Shown: positions 36,554-45,600 of the stretch, one piece after another
How positions within the stretch are numbered: the first letter of the stretch is position 1
How the letters are laid out: every line of letters starts with the position of its first letter
Origin: JAVBMJ01 sp031552535
GTDB taxonomy: Bacteria; Bacteroidota; Bacteroidia; Bacteroidales; Rikenellaceae
Length of the DNA: 64,000 nt
Direction of reading: 5' to 3'
NCBI GenBank assembly: GCA_031552535.1
Contig: JAVBMJ010000047.1
Span: 5,536 to 69,535, forward strand
The notes under the pieces: generated by a model
Told to the model about the DNA's origin: nothing
Databases searched by the model: none
The model's input: the letters and a program-made list of their open reading frames with translations, nothing else
Program-made: the position numbers and the translations under genes

Positions 36554-38512
36554 ATGAAAAATTTTACTTTTGCTGCAATCGCCCTCTGCGCCGGATTTTT
36601 CGTGTCATCCTGCCAGAAAGACAGCGCTCCCGCCCTGCAGGGACAGGACGGAGCCGATTATTTCAACTTCGCGACAACACACGTATGTAAACTGGCGGCA
36701 AACTACAACGTCAACGACAACGCCATGCTCGTGGAGGTCTACGGCGAGAACCCTATCGTGATTGTCGACGGGATCAAAGTCAAAAAGGGCATCAAACCGT
36801 TGTTCAGGGTCATCACCGATGCAAACGGGAAAGTCAACGAGCAGATGGACCTGCCGACTTACCTGAAAGAGGTGTATCTTTACACCGACTGTTTCGGGGT
36901 GCCTTCGCCGGTTAAAGTCCAGGTCACCGAAACGGGTGTTTCCTTTGACATGACCAAGCCCGACACCAAGTCGGCTCCCGCGACTCGCACCGCCACATCG
37001 ACGTGGCCTTCCGGCATGCTGCGCCTCGGCGACTGGGATGGAATGGGATTGCCCGACTACCTTATCGGCCGCAGTTCGCTGCCTCCCTACATCCTCAAAA
37101 ACCTGGCTTACACCTTCCCCGAGACGGTCAATACCACGACAAACCATCCCGAGTTCTTCGCCCCGGGCGTACAGCGCATGTTCAACGTTGTTAACGAGAC
37201 CGAGATCACGATGACGTTCCTACATTACGGCGGCGTAATCTACAATACTGTTGGCTACTACACCTACCCCACGGCAGGTCCGGCTCCCTCGTCGCTTTCC
37301 GACATCAAGCAGATCATCGCCTTCCCCAACGCCTCGACCTACGGTGAACGCGGCGCCCTTTCGGCCGGCGACGCCATCAAGTTGAAGTACTGGAACGGCA
37401 CATCGTTCCAGGACAAGTTCCCGGCAGGGGTGACCATCGGCTTTTTCATGGGCGACGGCGCGTTCGAACTCCAAACCGGCAACATCAAATACCCCGGACG
37501 CTTCTTCTCGAACGTGAACCTGAAGGTGAGCGACGGGCAGCACATACTTCCGGCAAACAACCAGCAGCACGTGCTGCTCCGCGACCGCAACAGCAAACTG
37601 CTGATCCTTGGGATGGAAGACATAAACCGTCCCTACGGCGACCAGGACTTCAACGACGCCGTGTTCTACTTCAAAACCACCAGCTACGGCGACATCGACG
37701 ACACGGACATACCCGACATCATTCCCAACCCCACGCCGGATCCGGACCCGTCGCTCAACTACACCGAATATTCGGGATTGCTGGCCTACGAAGACCTTTG
37801 GCCGTACCAGGGAGACTACGACCTCAACGACGTTGTGATAGAGTACCACTGCACGGTGTACCGCAACGCTCAGAACCGTGTAGTGAAGACCGTCGACAAA
37901 TTTAAACCCGTTGTTTCGATTGCAGGTTACGAGGACGGTTTCGGATACCAGATGAAGGCCAACTCCTACTATCTCAACCCGTCGACCCCCGGAAGCGGCA
38001 CGACGGTCACCCCGGAGTACACCAGCCCGACGAGCCTCTTCAAGATCGACTACAACGGGCTTGAGAAGGACCAGCGCGAGATAACGATAATGCTGTGGGA
38101 GAACATGCACGATGTGCTGAACAAGGGTATCGGCGAATTCACCGTGACCAACGTCTTTACTCAGCCTCTCAGTTCGAGTTCGATATTCCCTCCCTACAAT
38201 CCGTTCATTGTCTGCAACACCAATGTGAACAAAGGCGGCGGCCGCGGTGTCGAAGTACACCTCCCGGATCAGAAGCCCTCCGACCTTGCCAACGTTAGCC
38301 TGTTGGGCCGCGGCCTTGACCGCAGCATGCCGTCGATGAATAAATACTATATTTCGACCGACTATTTCCCGTTCGCAATCAAGATACCGGTATCGAACTT
38401 CAAAATAACCAGGGAGTCGCAGCGCATCGACATAGCCTATCCGAAGTTTACGAACTGGGCCAGGACCAAAGGTGCCGAAGATGCCGACTGGTATCTCCAC
38501 CCGGCACTGTAG
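36554..38512 (+). CDS. LruC-domain lipoprotein
   Basis: 652 aa from the ATG at 36554, which opens a clean lipoprotein signal (lipobox VSSC, Cys20); an ATG 45 bases earlier would put 15 polar residues before it. The protein carries repeated acidic, Ca-binding-like turns typical of LruC/DUF4114 proteins: LRLGDWDGMGLPDYL, PYGDQDFNDAVFYF and YQGDYDLNDVVIEYH, the last after GLLAYEDLWP. A proline/aspartate linker (PNPTPDPDPSLN) separates the two beta regions near residue 400. Exposed lipoproteins of this kind are common in gut Bacteroidales; adhesion or surface structure is a guess. It is a single-gene unit with its own promoter and terminator. Confidence 0.85.
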   Translation: MKNFTFAAIALCAGFFVSSCQKDSAPALQGQDGADYFNFATTHVCKLAANYNVNDNAMLVEVYGENPIVIVDGIKVKKGIKPLFRVITDANGKVNEQMDLPTYLKEVYLYTDCFGVPSPVKVQVTETGVSFDMTKPDTKSAPATRTATSTWPSGMLRLGDWDGMGLPDYLIGRSSLPPYILKNLAYTFPETVNTTTNHPEFFAPGVQRMFNVVNETEITMTFLHYGGVIYNTVGYYTYPTAGPAPSSLSDIKQIIAFPNASTYGERGALSAGDAIKLKYWNGTSFQDKFPAGVTIGFFMGDGAFELQTGNIKYPGRFFSNVNLKVSDGQHILPANNQQHVLLRDRNSKLLILGMEDINRPYGDQDFNDAVFYFKTTSYGDIDDTDIPDIIPNPTPDPDPSLNYTEYSGLLAYEDLWPYQGDYDLNDVVIEYHCTVYRNAQNRVVKTVDKFKPVVSIAGYEDGFGYQMKANSYYLNPSTPGSGTTVTPEYTSPTSLFKIDYNGLEKDQREITIMLWENMHDVLNKGIGEFTVTNVFTQPLSSSSIFPPYNPFIVCNTNVNKGGGRGVEVHLPDQKPSDLANVSLLGRGLDRSMPSMNKYYISTDYFPFAIKIPVSNFKITRESQRIDIAYPKFTNWARTKGAEDADWYLHPAL

Positions 38513-38624
38513 CACGGCATCCGCCTGCCTGACCGTGATAACGATCCTGATGCGAATGCCATTACGCACGTGATTGCCAGGATACCAGGATACACACCCG
38601 GCTATGAGCCGTTCCGTCAAAGAG

Positions 38625-38672
38625 AGATGCACCCCGAAAGTTTTGCCTGACTTTCGGGGTGCATCTTTTTTT
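38625..38672 (+). terminator. intrinsic terminator after the LruC gene
   Basis: Perfect 17-bp stem AGATGCACCCCGAAAGT / ACTTTCGGGGTGCATCT (38625-38641, 38650-38666), 8-base loop, then a run of T. Confidence 0.95.
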
Positions 38673-38710
38673 CCGGTTACCGGAATGGAATAAAATAAAT
38701 CAGGAGTCTG

Positions 38711-39058
38711 TCTGAGAAACTGTTTAATTTTCCTACGGGGGAATATAGCAAAAGCCGGGAGGCAAGACAAAAACCTGTTTTCAGGGTTGCCCGAGGCGCA
38801 TCCTAATATTATCTAAAAAGATTTAAGGAGATTCCGGGGTTGATTCTGCAACGGTCACATCACCGGCTTTGCCACGCAAAACTGGCGGCCCGCAGCCACC
38901 CGGCGCGGAGGGCCGATAAAATCGCCTCCGGCTCATTATCCGCACTCCGCTGGCTGCGAACCGGCCCACAAATCCTGGCGTTATAGCTCATAACCTGAGC
39001 GTTATACTCAACAGGCCTTCGTATTCTAAATGCACAACGGGTTTTTAACAGAGAATTT
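38711..39058. repeat. mosaic of broken B-type and D-type repeats
   Basis: AGAAACTGTTTAATTTTCC near 38714 and AATTTAAACAGTTTCT ending near 39070 are element ends. AAAAAGATTTAAGGAGATTCC (about 38816) matches the inside of B2. The stretch 38886-38975 (CCCGCAGCCACCCGGCGCGG ... CCGCTGGCTGCG) is a diverged D unit. No gene was seen in this 640-base spacer. Confidence 0.6.
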
Positions 39059-39152
39059 AAACAGTTTCTGAATTTCCTGTGAAAACTGTTTCGGAAATAT
39101 TGCCGCGGCTGTTTTCACACCGGGAATAGAGCCGCCATTAAAAAGATGTTAA

Positions 39153-40640
39153 TCAATTCTTTATGATCGGGCTTTTTATCCCCAATTCATCGTATATGTG
39201 CTGCAACTCGGCATCGTTGTCCGAGATCACAAGCAACTTGTCGCCCAGAAGCAATTGGGTATTGCCGCGCGGGACAAAAAAACGGTCCCCGCGCCTGACC
39301 ATCACCACCAGCGTGTTCGAGGGAAGCCGTATTTCCTTAAGGTGGTCTCCTCCTGCGAGCACCGCAGGGATAACCTCTATTTCCGACATTGCCGACTTGA
39401 TATTATCGGGCAGCGAGATATCGAACCCTTCCTCGGGTTTATCGGTCGACAGTCCCAGGATACGTGCCATCCAGCTCACCGAGGTGCCCTGCACAAGCAA
39501 CGACACGATAGTGATAAAAAAGACGACGTTGAATATCAGCATCGCGTTCCCGATGCCGGCAATGAGTGGATAAGTTGCGAAGATGATCGGCACGGCGCCC
39601 CTCAGTCCCACCCACGACACATAGAGCCGCGCCTTGAAGGTCAGCCCGCGGAATGGCAAAAGGCAGGCCATCACGGTGACCGGGCGTGCGAGGACGATCA
39701 TGAACACGCCTATCAGCATACCGAATCCCGCCACATGCACCAGGTCGCCGGGATTGACCAGCAGCCCCAACGAGAGGAACATCACTATCTGGAACAGCCA
39801 TGTGAATCCGTCGAAAAAGGTCATAAGGCTCTTTTTGAGGATCATTTTACTGTTGCCCACCACCAGGCCGGCGATATACACCGCAAGATATCCGTTGCCC
39901 TTCACCAGGTCGGTAAACGAGAATATGAAAAACACGGTAGACAGCAGAAATACCGAGTACAACGAGTGGTTGCCTATATTTATACGGTTGATTACGATCA
40001 CAGCGAGCTTGCCCAAAAGATAGCCCATCAAAGCCCCCACTGCGAGTTGCACGAAGAACATCAGCGTCGCATGCCCGTAGCTGGTGCCTCCCGATGTTAT
40101 CACCTCGATCAGCAGTATGGTCAACATGTAAGCCATCGGGTCGTTACTCCCGCTTTCGAGTTCGAGCAACGGGCGAAGTTTTTGTTTGAGGTCCTGTTTC
40201 TTAGACCTGAGGATCGAAAAGACCGATGCGGAGTCGGTCGACGACATCACCGAAGCCAGCAGAAGACTCTCGACGACGGTGAGGTTGTAATTGAAAAGGC
40301 CCGCTATCAGGTATATGAACAACCCTGTTATGAGCGCCGTCATCAACACGCCCAACGTTGCCAGCACCACACCTTCGCGCCATACGGGCCGTATCTCTTC
40401 ATAGCGCGTGTCCATGCCGCCCGAAAAGAGGATGATGCTCAGGGCGATCATGCCGACGAACTGTGTGGCCGCCGGGTTTTGGAATTGTATTCCCAGGCCG
40501 TCGCTGCCGAAAAGCATCCCTACCGCGAGGAAGAGCAGCAGCACAGGCATCCCGAACTTATAGCCGGCCTTCCCGGCAACGATACTCACAAAGAGAAGTA
40601 TGGACCCTATAAGCAGAATATTTCCCGTAGTTATAACCAT
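39153..40640 (-). CDS. K+/H+ antiporter, CPA1 family with RCK_C domain (CvrA/NhaP2-like)
   Basis: 495 aa. Residues 1 to about 400 hold 12-13 membrane helices, with GKAGYKFGMPVLLLFLAVG, ILFSGGMDTRYEEIRPVW, SSTDSASVFSIL and LELESGSNDPMAYMLT, the last holding the conserved ion-binding Asp. YVSWVGLRGAVPIIFATYPL is the family hallmark near residue 345. The C-terminal 80 residues (LKEIRLPSNTLVVMVRRGDR) form a TrkA-C type ligand-binding domain. Such proteins exchange potassium for protons at the inner membrane for volume and pH control. Confidence 0.92.
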   Translation of the reverse strand: MVITTGNILLIGSILLFVSIVAGKAGYKFGMPVLLLFLAVGMLFGSDGLGIQFQNPAATQFVGMIALSIILFSGGMDTRYEEIRPVWREGVVLATLGVLMTALITGLFIYLIAGLFNYNLTVVESLLLASVMSSTDSASVFSILRSKKQDLKQKLRPLLELESGSNDPMAYMLTILLIEVITSGGTSYGHATLMFFVQLAVGALMGYLLGKLAVIVINRINIGNHSLYSVFLLSTVFFIFSFTDLVKGNGYLAVYIAGLVVGNSKMILKKSLMTFFDGFTWLFQIVMFLSLGLLVNPGDLVHVAGFGMLIGVFMIVLARPVTVMACLLPFRGLTFKARLYVSWVGLRGAVPIIFATYPLIAGIGNAMLIFNVVFFITIVSLLVQGTSVSWMARILGLSTDKPEEGFDISLPDNIKSAMSEIEVIPAVLAGGDHLKEIRLPSNTLVVMVRRGDRFFVPRGNTQLLLGDKLLVISDNDAELQHIYDELGIKSPIIKN

Positions 40641-40778
40641 CTATTATATTTTAAACCGTCCGCTGACGGCACTGTTTTTAGCAATAATTATATCATATTA
40701 CCTCCAAGCCGGGGGTCTATTCCCGGAACCTGTCTTAGAAACTGTTTAAATTTCCTATGATAAACCCGTTATGCATTT

Positions 40779-40941
40779 AGAAGCTGTTTTGAATTTATTA
40801 ATCTCGTTCTTTTATTCTCTTTTCCGCGCTTTCCCGCGGTGTGATTCGTTAAACAGGGGCCGCTATTCGCCTCATCACACCGCGGGAAATCATCGGCAAA
40901 ACGATATAAAATAATCTCGTTAACAAATCCAAACAGCTTCT
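40779..40941 (+). repeat. A-type 163-bp element, copy A5
   Basis: Full copy. A degenerate end-only copy (AGAAACTGTTTAAATTTCC, 40737) stands just before it and D1 just after it. Confidence 0.92.
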
Positions 40942-40947
40942 TAGAAA

Positions 40948-41143
40948 AAACGATGCATTAAGGTCTCATTCGTATGAAAATCAGCTTTGCAAAGCAAAGC
41001 TGTCGGCCCGCAGCCAGCCGGCGCGGAGGGCCGAATATCTCGCTCCGGCTACGATATTCATTCTCCGCTGGCTGCGATCCGAGACCACAATGCGGGCATA
41101 TATCTTTGTCTCAAATGTTTGCAAAACAAACCTCGTCGCATTA
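40948..41143 (+). repeat. D-type about 195-bp repeat, copy D1
   Basis: Matches D2 (50066-50262) over its length in the opposite orientation. It contains CGCAGCCAGC and GCTGGCTGCG as inverted arms around a GC-rich centre, plus GCAAAGCAAAGC and GTTTGCAAAACAAAC at the sides. A short frame inside it is not coding. Confidence 0.85.
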
Positions 41144-41465
41144 TAAGTAATAGAGGAAATTTATTTATCCGTATTTTGTTTTTATCTCCGGTAGATTTTT
41201 TTGCGTCGCTTCCGAAGGTTTAGCGGGCTAAACCGGGGAAGTGATGTGAAAAAGATGCCGGTGGAGAAAAAATAAAACGGGTAAATAAATATTCGATATT
41301 ACTTAAGTAATAGAGGAAATTTATTTATCCGTATTTTGTTTTTTATCTCCGGTAGATTTTTTTGCGTCGTTTCCGAAGGTTTAGCGGGCTAAACCGAGGA
41401 AGAGATGTGAAAAAGATGCCGGTGGAGAAAAAATAAAACGGGTAAATAAATATTCGATATTACTT
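41144..41465. repeat. two E-type elements (about 160 bp each) in tandem
   Basis: Copy 1 at 41144-41304 and copy 2 at 41305-41465 differ at only a few bases. Each begins AAGTAATAGAGG and ends CGATATTACTT. Each folds end to end: CCGTATTTTGTTTTTATCTCC faces GGAGAAAAAATAAAACGG, and GGTTTAGCGGGCTAAACC is the tip. Confidence 0.9.
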
Positions 41466-41835
41466 AAATGCACAATGGGTTATGACAAAGTATTCATTGT
41501 TTCTCTCCGGTCTTTATTTTACTATAATATGGAGCGCCCCGGCTAACTTTCCGACAAGTCCGACACCCCACACTATCCTTTAACTATATTTTCCCGGGAA
41601 AATCAGAGAGACTTTTACAAATATAATAAAAAATGTTGGGTTTTGTGGATTTTCCATCCAAATCCAGCCAAAAAGTCAGGTACTTCCTGCGCCGGGAATC
41701 CGTCTGATTCTCGTGCGGCAGCCGGGATGTGCCGGGAGTGTTCGCAATATTCGTCTCAAAGGCTGTTCCTCATCCCGCCTCGGGCGCTACGGCCCGGAAT
41801 ACCACCCGCCAGTGGATCGAATATATTGACATACA
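41466..41835. other. gene-free stretch after the E tandem
   Basis: Holds a degenerate G-type palindrome (GCCCCGGCTAACTTTCCG, near 41554) and an element end (AAAATCAGAGAGACTTTTAC, near 41602). No credible coding frame was seen. Confidence 0.5.
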
Positions 41836-41873
41836 ATTTAAAAGAAGGTATCTCGATATCGAGACACCTTCTT
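41836..41873 (-). terminator. terminator-like palindrome after the DUF1254 gene
   Basis: AAGAAGGTATCTCGAT and ATCGAGACACCTTCTT (41842-41857, 41858-41873) form a 16-bp stem with one mismatch. On the minus strand it is followed by TTTTAAATT. Confidence 0.7.
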
Positions 41874-41897
41874 CATTGATCTATATATTACAGGGTC

Positions 41898-43370
41898 CTA
41901 TTTCACCTCCTCGAAATCGCCGGGTTTCCACGAACCGTCGAAAGCCGGAGCTTCGGGACCATAGATGCGGAAGTAGCTGAACCAGCCTTTGTCCGGAAGG
42001 GTTTGAATCCATACATTTTCTTTACCGGCAGGAGCTTGCGGGCCAAAGTAAAGCTCCACGGAGGGCTGTGAGGCAAACTCTTTCAACTCGAACAGCGAAC
42101 GTAGGGCAGCCTTGTTCTGCGCGGCGGCAATCTCGCTGCGGGTTTCGTTATCGTAAATGGTTATCGACCAGAACAACTTACCCGGAACCGGTTGCGGAAC
42201 GGTCAACTTGTAAGTTTTGCTTCCATCCAGATATTTGCCTGTATTATCCTTTAGTCCTAACCAGTACAACGAGCCTGCGCCCGGTGCGCGGTTGAACATG
42301 GCTGGCGATTCGATCTGCGCCTGATAGAACCATTTTTCGCGGGCATACAGGTCGACATAGTTCTCCGTATTGAACTTCCCGTCGCCGGCATAACGCAATA
42401 CGGCCCACTCCCATTGGCGGTCTTTCCATACAATACGGTCAGGGCTACGGTCGGCAAAGGATTGTACGCGCATGATGGCGTTAGCCTTTACAGCGGCTTT
42501 TTCAAGTATGGCTTTCATGCGGGCATCGGGATTGAACGGCTTTCCTTTTTCGATCCCCAGTTGAGCCAGTTCGCCATACCAGGTGCGGTATTCCGGATTG
42601 GCCGGTTCTTCATTGATGAATTTGGCCAAACGCTCCCAGTAGCCGATATTGTCTTCCCAACGGACAGGGGTAAAGTCGCCCGGCTTATCGTTCAATCTTA
42701 TCCAGCCAAGTTCCGGCGCGGGTTTTCCCAAAGGATATACTTTGACCGACCTCATCAGTTTTTCGCCTGTTTCGGGATTATTATCCAACGGAATGGCGCG
42801 TAACAACACCAATACCTGATTGGTCGTTGATTTTCCAGTATAATATCCTGCCGGCACTTTTCCGGTGTAGTTCGGAGGCAGGATGATGTGCTTGCCGCCT
42901 TTCCCCTTGTCGGGGCCGGGCATGCCGACGTCCATCACCCAGAGTTGATTCATGTCGTTCACCGCCGACATGATGGGCCCTGCGGGAACTTCCATCACAA
43001 TGGGTCCATTGCTCAAATCGAGCGGAAGTCCGGCGTAACGGGTATCCGAGTTGGGCGTAAAAGCGACCTGGGCGGGAGCGCCGTCCATAATGGCGAACTT
43101 TTGGTTGGGAACGCAACCGGCGGCTATGTTTCCATCCCAGGTAGCCAGAATGGATACCGTCGGGTAGAAGAAGCGATAGGTCTGAATCGCGCGGTTCAAA
43201 TCGGCCTCATCGTAGGCTTTCTGGACGGTGGCCTCTGTCGGGTAGCCGTTCACGAATTCGTATTCAGGCGTTTGGGCGGGCTGCTGTTTTTGCTGATTGC
43301 AACAGGACGCGGTCAGCAGGGGTATTGCCAACAGCAAAAGCCCTGTTTTGAAATTTTTCATTGGTTTCAT
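41898..43370 (-). CDS. DUF1254/DUF1214 lipoprotein
   Basis: 490 aa. Signal peptide with lipobox TASC, Cys23 (Cys20 if the ATG three codons later is used). The first half matches the DUF1254 pattern: FNGY-type start (EFVNGYPTEATVQKAYDEAD), YRFFYPTVSILATWDGN and QVAFTPNSDTRYAGLPLDLS. The C-terminal third matches DUF1214: PVPGKLFWSITIYDNETRSE, then VELYFGPQAPAGKENVWIQT and GWFSYFRIYGPE. The function of this pair of domains is unknown. Its composition is a little more AT-rich than the core genes. The barrel gene 50 bases upstream is on the same strand. Confidence 0.88.
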   Translation of the reverse strand: MKPMKNFKTGLLLLAIPLLTASCCNQQKQQPAQTPEYEFVNGYPTEATVQKAYDEADLNRAIQTYRFFYPTVSILATWDGNIAAGCVPNQKFAIMDGAPAQVAFTPNSDTRYAGLPLDLSNGPIVMEVPAGPIMSAVNDMNQLWVMDVGMPGPDKGKGGKHIILPPNYTGKVPAGYYTGKSTTNQVLVLLRAIPLDNNPETGEKLMRSVKVYPLGKPAPELGWIRLNDKPGDFTPVRWEDNIGYWERLAKFINEEPANPEYRTWYGELAQLGIEKGKPFNPDARMKAILEKAAVKANAIMRVQSFADRSPDRIVWKDRQWEWAVLRYAGDGKFNTENYVDLYAREKWFYQAQIESPAMFNRAPGAGSLYWLGLKDNTGKYLDGSKTYKLTVPQPVPGKLFWSITIYDNETRSEIAAAQNKAALRSLFELKEFASQPSVELYFGPQAPAGKENVWIQTLPDKGWFSYFRIYGPEAPAFDGSWKPGDFEEVK

Positions 43371-43420
43371 AAAATTGTTTTTATTGTGATGCGGTTTTTA
43401 GCGATAATACACAAAGCGGT

Positions 43421-44233
43421 TTATTGGGTAAAGATTACCTGCAACTGGGCGATGGCCATCCAACGTCCCACGCCCTGGGGTACCACGGCGTTATAGAAGC
43501 CCTGCATGGAGGCGCTGTAGTAGAATCTGCCCAATTTAAAGGTTTTACCCGCCCCGCCGCCCAGGGGAACCATCCACCGGCTGTCCGGTCCGGCAAGCCA
43601 GTCGGACGTTATTGTTGAATTGCTCTCCAGGTACCACCCTTTCGGGAAATTGTAATACGCCACGTATTGCGCGCTGAACATATTCACTTTATTGATGCCC
43701 TCGCCGCCCAGCGACCAGAAGTTCTGCGCGACCACGCCACCCGAGAATTTACTCCCGTTATAGTAAAGCAGAGCCGCCGGCCCCATGCTCAGACGGTTGC
43801 TGCCCAATTCCGGCGCGGTACGCGTAGGTATCTGCAACGTGGGTCCCACGCCCCACACCCACGGCCCTTTGGGTTTTGCGGCGGGCCGCATAAAGGCGTT
43901 GAACAGGATATTTCCCAATCCGGCTACCCTGTGCCCACCCGCCTGCATGGCCGGAAGCCATTGAACCGGAATGATGGTGTAGGTATTTATCTTTACCTTA
44001 CCGGCAATGGTAAACGGAAGCACGGGTTGGACGGAGAGCGAGTTGGCATTGCCTTCGCCCACAGGCAGCGTGACATTTTGCAGGAAAACGCTTTTGAATC
44101 CGCTCATGGGATTCTGCTTCTCCCGGGTAACCTCTTCAAGGCTAAGCTCTTTTTTCTGAGCCGTACCCGATTCCTGGGCATAGGCCTGGACGCAGGATAA
44201 CACAACTACAGATATTGCAAGTATAATTTTCAT
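43421..44233 (-). CDS. MetA-pathway-type outer-membrane barrel (phenol_MetA_deg-like)
   Basis: 270 aa with signal peptide ending AYA|QE (residues 1-19). The regular strand-turn pattern includes FLQNVTLPVGEGNANSLSVQ, TIIPVQWLPAMQAGG, GLGNILFNAFMRPAAKPKGP, WVWGVGPTLQIPTRT, LGSNRLSMGPAALLYYN and FSGGVVAQNFWSLGG, all close to the family often listed as 'neuromedin U' or MetA-pathway protein. It ends in IAQLQVIFTQ. First gene of a probable two-gene unit with the DUF1254 lipoprotein; such pairs recur in bacteria, but the transported compound is unknown. Confidence 0.8.
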   Translation of the reverse strand: MKIILAISVVVLSCVQAYAQESGTAQKKELSLEEVTREKQNPMSGFKSVFLQNVTLPVGEGNANSLSVQPVLPFTIAGKVKINTYTIIPVQWLPAMQAGGHRVAGLGNILFNAFMRPAAKPKGPWVWGVGPTLQIPTRTAPELGSNRLSMGPAALLYYNGSKFSGGVVAQNFWSLGGEGINKVNMFSAQYVAYYNFPKGWYLESNSTITSDWLAGPDSRWMVPLGGGAGKTFKLGRFYYSASMQGFYNAVVPQGVGRWMAIAQLQVIFTQ

Positions 44234-44252
44234 TTGTTTCGCGTTTAAGCTG

Positions 44253-44415
44253 AGAAGCTGTTTGGATTTGTTAACGAGATTATTTTATATCGTTTTGCCG
44301 ATGATTTCCCGCGGTGGGATGAGGCGAATAGCGGCCCCTGTTTAACGAATCACACCGCGGGAAAGCGCGGAAAAGAGAATAAAAGAACGGGATTAATAAA
44401 TTCAAAACAGCTTCT
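44253..44415 (-). repeat. A-type 163-bp element, copy A6
   Basis: Full copy in reverse orientation, starting 20 bases upstream of the barrel start codon, so it occupies the promoter position of the barrel-DUF1254 unit. Confidence 0.92.
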
Positions 44416-44632
44416 TAGATTTTTCACCTTCCCGGAATCGCCGTTTATTCCATTTTAACCAGGTCGTTCAGTGTCCAGGCGAAGCGACGTCCAACACTTC
44501 TGCGGCGGCCCCGCAGTTGCGGAACAGCGGAAAGAAGTTCTGTCCGCCGGCGGTGGGTGTAAACAGACCACGAATCGGGATTGTTACATAAGCAACAATC
44601 ATTCCAGACATGATGGTTTCCGCCATTTCATT

Positions 44633-44796
44633 AAGGCGTGTTAGCATAAAGCCGTATGTTGGGGTTCTGTAAGGCGGTTTTGTGTTACACAAGTGAAATT
44701 TTTGAGACAATGTGGTTCCATTGGGGATAAAATTTCATGCGGTAGAACCCAAAACCGACAGGAAAACGAACGTGCGGGGTTATGCTAACACGCCCT
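44633..44796 (-). repeat. C-type 164-bp element, copy C2
   Basis: AAGGCGTGTTAGCATAAA to TTATGCTAACACGCCCT, bounded by TA on both sides. The reverse complement of C1, with core GGAACCACATTGTCTCAAA on the minus strand. Confidence 0.85.
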
Positions 44797-44926
44797 AAAG
44801 GATAGTGCCATCTTCGCACCAGATGAAATGGAACGCTTATTGATATTCGAAACCTTCTAAATTCCCTATAGGTTTTCGTAAGAAGCTGCCCTGAGAATAA
44901 TTCGCGACTCATTTACATAATATTGG

Positions 44927-44985
44927 GATGCGCTCCGGCCGCAGCTTTCGAACAGGTTCGACGCTCTGGCCCCGGCTTTCACCAT
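44927..44985. repeat. degenerate G-type palindrome
   Basis: GATGCGCTCCGGCCGCAGC, CGAACAGGTTCG and GCTCTGGCCCCGGC resemble the perfect palindrome at 63692. It is followed by an element end (TTTACATAGGAAATTTTAAAC). No gene was seen in the 44416-45035 stretch. Confidence 0.55.
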
Positions 44986-45035
44986 ATTTACATAGGAAAT
45001 TTTAAACGGATTCTTACACCGGAAAAATTATTGTT

Positions 45036-45452
45036 ATGAAAAACACGATCACCATCGAGGCATTCATACATGCCTCTCCCGCGCAGGTTTGGCAAAGCCT
45101 CACCCTGCCGCAGCATATCACGAAATGGAACCACGCCTCGGACGACTGGATTTCGCCACGCGCCGAAAACGACCTGCGCCCTGGCGGGCGGTTCGACTAC
45201 CGGATGGAGTCCCGCGACGGTAAAGCCGGATTCGATTTCTCGGGGACGTTCGACCACGTCGTTCCGGAGAGGCGTCTCGAATACACGCTGGACGACGGGC
45301 GCAAAGTGACCACGGTGCTCACCCCCGGTGCCGGAGGCACGGAAGTCGTCGAAACATTCGAGGCCGACGACGTGTACCCGCCCAGGCAGCAGCGCCAGGG
45401 GTGGCAGGCCATACTCGACAACCTGAAGAAGTACGCCGAATCGCTGAAGTGA
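45036..45452 (+). CDS. SRPBCC/AHSA1-type START-like domain protein
   Basis: 138 aa, cytosolic. The N-terminal ITIEAFIHASPAQVWQSLTL, the KWNHASDDW loop, LRPGGRFDYRMESRDG and VVPERRLEYTLDDGRKV are typical of the polyketide-cyclase/AHSA1 helix-grip family, which binds hydrophobic ligands. Ends with EGWQ-like QRQGWQAILDNLKKYAESL, the usual C-terminal helix. Ligand unknown. It faces the VOC gene, with a hairpin between them. Confidence 0.85.
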   Translation: MKNTITIEAFIHASPAQVWQSLTLPQHITKWNHASDDWISPRAENDLRPGGRFDYRMESRDGKAGFDFSGTFDHVVPERRLEYTLDDGRKVTTVLTPGAGGTEVVETFEADDVYPPRQQRQGWQAILDNLKKYAESLK

Positions 45453-45541
45453 CCTGCCTGGTTATTTCACCGGCATGCGTAAATCACCCGTATCCCGGCG
45501 ACTACGGGGCGGATTCAAGGATTTCGAACCGCGCGGGATGA

Positions 45542-45562
45542 GCGCCTGCTTTTGGCAGGCGC
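45542..45562. terminator. probable bidirectional terminator between SRPBCC and VOC genes
   Basis: GCGCCTGC-TTTTG-GCAGGCGC hairpin between two convergent genes. The T run on either side is weak. Confidence 0.45.
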
Positions 45563-45600
45563 CGTTCTTGCTATGCCTTGCGTGGTTTACGCGAGGCTGG

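Noticed and set aside
39198..40760. 520-codon plus-strand frame opposite the antiporter
   Set aside because: Antisense to a complete 12-helix antiporter; the product is rich in His and Gln and has no domain.
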